Both the position numbers and the translations under genes were made by a program. Shown piece by piece: positions 62,469 to 64,000 of a stretch of 64,000 nucleotides of DNA. Below the pieces are notes generated by a model. That model was not told the origin of the DNA. It did no database searches and saw only the letters and a program-made list of their open reading frames with translations. Every line of letters begins with the position of its first letter. The stretch's first letter is position 1. This DNA comes from Streptomyces luteolus. Its GTDB lineage: Bacteria > Actinomycetota > Actinomycetes > Streptomycetales > Streptomycetaceae. The stretch spans positions 1 through 64,000 of the forward strand of contig NZ_JASCIS010000016.1 of the NCBI RefSeq assembly GCF_029968015.1. Direction: 5' to 3'.

Positions 62469-62556
62469 GGCCTCCTCAATCTCCCCCAGCTACCGCTGGG
62501 AGGTGCCCCCAGAGGGGCTCAAATTGAGCCCCTCCGGCGATTGAGGAGCGGGGGTC
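62469..62556. repeat. Palindromic repeat with a second palindrome inserted in one arm
   Basis: The outer element is like that at 58045 (CCTCCTCAA ... GGGGCTCAAATTGAGCCCC ... GGCGATTGAGGAGC). Its left arm is interrupted after CCTCCTCAA by a stem of a second family (CCCCCAGC-TACC-GCTGGGAGG) with trailing TGCCCCCAG, and the expected ACGCCGG has been replaced. The second family is also present at 63919. Confidence 0.85.
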
Positions 62557-62623
62557 CCGGGGGCTGGCCCCCGAAGCTCCGCAGGCTTTCGGGAAGGGGC
62601 GGGGAGGGGATAAAAGGGCCCGC

Positions 62624-63274
62624 TCAGCTGAAGACGATCATCGACCCCTGCCCCAGACTCCGCGTCGCCGCCGCGTGCAACCCGAGCCACACATGCCGCT
62701 CCCGCGCGAACGGATCATCCCCGCAAGCAACCGGAGCCGCACGCTCCGCCAGCTCCGTCGGGGCCGGGGGCGGTGCCGGAGCCGGGGGCGGGTTGGCCGG
62801 GTCGAGGCCGATCGACGGGGCCACGAACTCCAGCTCACGCAGCAGCGCCTGCACCGACCCCAACGGCCCACCCCCCGCGAGAAGTTCCTCGTCGGCGAGC
62901 GGCGCCGCGAAGTCCACCGGCACGTACGCCCCCGCGTGGTCGTAGTGCCACACCAGGTGCGACTCCTTGGCCGTGGCCTCGAACATCTCCAGGAGCTGTT
63001 CGTAGTCCCCGCCCAGCTCGTCCACCGGCGTGACCTCAAGGCCGCACAGCTTCAGCAGATACGCCCGGCGCAGGAAATGCAGCGCGTCGTAGTCGAAACC
63101 GGCGACCGGCGCCACGTCCCCGGAGAGCCCCGGCATGTACGCGAAGACCGGCACCGGCGGCAGCCCGGCCTCGCCGAGCGCCTTGTCGTAGAGGGCGAGT
63201 TCCTCCGCGAACGGATTGTCGGGGCTGTGGCACAGCACATCGACGAGGGGGACGAGCCACAGGTCACAGGCCAA
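62624..63274 (-). CDS. Conserved hypothetical protein
   Basis: A 216-aa protein that I recall as conserved in Streptomyces without a known role. It begins ACDLWLVPLVDVLCHSPDNP and contains VAGFDYDALHFLRRAYLL, ESHLVWHYDHAGAYVPVDF and a Pro-Ala-rich segment near residue 165. A TTG at 63274 with GAGGAG seven bases upstream (GAGGAGTTCTCCC) is the best start; the frame extends upstream but without a comparable ribosome-binding site. No signal peptide or membrane helix is evident. Confidence 0.72.
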   Translation of the reverse strand: MACDLWLVPLVDVLCHSPDNPFAEELALYDKALGEAGLPPVPVFAYMPGLSGDVAPVAGFDYDALHFLRRAYLLKLCGLEVTPVDELGGDYEQLLEMFEATAKESHLVWHYDHAGAYVPVDFAAPLADEELLAGGGPLGSVQALLRELEFVAPSIGLDPANPPPAPAPPPAPTELAERAAPVACGDDPFARERHVWLGLHAAATRSLGQGSMIVFS

Positions 63275-63334
63275 GGGAGAACTCCTCGGGTCGGCGTACG
63301 TGCTGGCAGGGTAGTGCTCACCCCCGTACGGCAC

Positions 63335-63916
63335 TCACCCCCGTACGGCGGGGTTCTCTGCGTTCTGCCCATCCAGGTCCCACACCCACACCCCGTCCAC
63401 CAACTCCCCGTCCTTCCCCAGGAGTTGCCGCACCGTGGCCCGCAGCGCCGCCGCACCCGGCTGCGGCGCGAGCACGAGGGCGCCCGCGTTCCAGTACGCC
63501 AGGTCCTGCGCGGCCTGCCGGCGCCACGCCTCACCGAGCCGCGGCGCGCGGCCCGAGTAGCGGACGTCGCGCAGCAGGTTCGCGGTGTGCCGGGGCGCCG
63601 CGCCGTAGATGCCGATGCGCTCCTCGCCCCAGGGCCCGTTGAAGTAGCCGCCGGGCAGCTTGAAGCCGAGGCCGGCGGCGGTCTGCCAGTGCAGGCCCTC
63701 GGCGTTGCCGGGGTCGGGCAGCGGCACGGGGACGAGGGTCTCGCCGCGCGCGGTGTCGACGTACCGCCGCCAGGTGCCGTCGGTGATGAACGGCGGTACG
63801 GCGACCCGCTCGACCGTGGTCAGCGGCATCGGCACGATCGGCACGAGCGCGGCGGCGACGGCGGCGAGGCCTAGGGCCCGTCTTCCCGATCTTTGCGGAT
63901 CAGGCCGCGGCGTCAT
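63335..63916 (-). CDS. C-terminal-like fragment of a large membrane protein, or small hypothetical
   Basis: A 193-aa protein. One hydrophobic helix near the N terminus (ALGLAAVAAALVPIVPMPL) precedes an extracytoplasmic domain: VERVAVPPFITDGTWRRYVD, ETLVPVPLPDPGNAEGLHWQ, and NGPWGEERIGIYGAAPRHTA. I recall similar sequence as the C terminus of long polytopic proteins in Streptomyces, the helix being the last of many. Here only this end is present, and a palindromic repeat lies directly before the ATG, so the gene may be a 5'-truncated remnant. Alternatively a short variant exists. Confidence 0.55.
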   Translation of the reverse strand: MTPRPDPQRSGRRALGLAAVAAALVPIVPMPLTTVERVAVPPFITDGTWRRYVDTARGETLVPVPLPDPGNAEGLHWQTAAGLGFKLPGGYFNGPWGEERIGIYGAAPRHTANLLRDVRYSGRAPRLGEAWRRQAAQDLAYWNAGALVLAPQPGAAALRATVRQLLGKDGELVDGVWVWDLDGQNAENPAVRG

Positions 63917-63918
63917 GG

Positions 63919-63968
63919 GGGTCCCCCCTGCTCTGGGGGCACCTCCCGGCCGAAGGCTGGGGGAGGAG
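63919..63968. repeat. Palindromic repeat at the window edge
   Basis: Contains GGGGGCACCTCCC and GGCCGAAGGCTGGGGGA; the reverse complement reads like the second-family element inserted at 62478. It lies immediately upstream of the 63335-63916 gene start. Confidence 0.75.
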
Positions 63969-64000
63969 CCGAGAGCTTGGGGGAGCGTGCTCTCGGCGTG

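Overview
The window is a high-GC actinobacterial chromosome segment, almost certainly Streptomyces. Coding regions have near-saturated G/C third codon positions, GTG starts are frequent, four-base ATGA/GTGA gene overlaps are common, and the order dnaK-grpE-dnaJ-hspR ... clpB - ybjN - aminotransferase ... DUF2617 - spermidine synthase ... pyrE - fba ... purA is, from memory, that of the Streptomyces core. Identifications come from reading the sequence; no database search was run.

Layout. 1-1.7 kb: end of an unidentified gene, an FkbM methyltransferase and a convergent glycosyltransferase. 1.9-6.3 kb: the HspR-controlled dnaK operon, with two HAIR operators and a strong terminator; clpB (9.9-12.5 kb) has a third HAIR and a curious 11-bp tandem repeat in its leader. 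6.5-9.2 kb: a compact accessory locus of two convergent paralogous LuxR-type regulators, a secreted 64-aa peptide carrying two DPGW motifs and a protein resembling a Rieske domain that has lost its cluster ligands. I consider this the best candidate for an undescribed system (a possible peptide-signalling unit).

13.3-20.4 kb: a PLP aminotransferase exists as one intact copy (left) and one 3'-truncated copy (right). Between them lies a roughly 5-kb island of lower GC with a two-gene CBASS (CD-NTase plus Cap15-like membrane effector) and a cassette of a 63-aa membrane protein, an N6-adenine methylase and a specificity subunit, with no restriction subunit or integrase. A 34-bp remnant of the aminotransferase 5' end sits between the two defence modules, suggesting stepwise accretion.

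20.5-31.5 kb: mostly core metabolism (DUF2617, SpeE-like protein, SRPBCC membrane protein, aldose epimerase, pyrE, fba, DUF3151) and a kynurenine operon (kynA-kynU-kynB-like). Two perfect DnaA-type boxes lie upstream of the DUF3151 gene. 31.6-42.2 kb: hydrolase, acyltransferase, two paralogous NarL/DesK-type two-component systems flanking a type-VII-secretion-style effector locus with a possible membrane partner, and a P450. 42.3-49.4 kb: two Uma2-family genes around an ABC exporter with a divergent regulator and palindromic operator, a degenerate DAG-kinase-like gene and purA. 49.4-55.2 kb: an unusual same-strand cluster of two Ser/Thr kinases enclosing a membrane protein and a PstS-like binding protein; the downstream kinase lacks a recognisable start codon. 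55.3-64 kb: DJ-1/PfpI plus MarR pair, DUF4956-VTC pair, an OmpR-type two-component system with five 20-bp iterons beside it, a class III aminotransferase, two hypothetical genes, and several Streptomyces-type palindromic repeats, one nested inside another.

No tRNA, rRNA, CRISPR array, transposase or integrase was seen.
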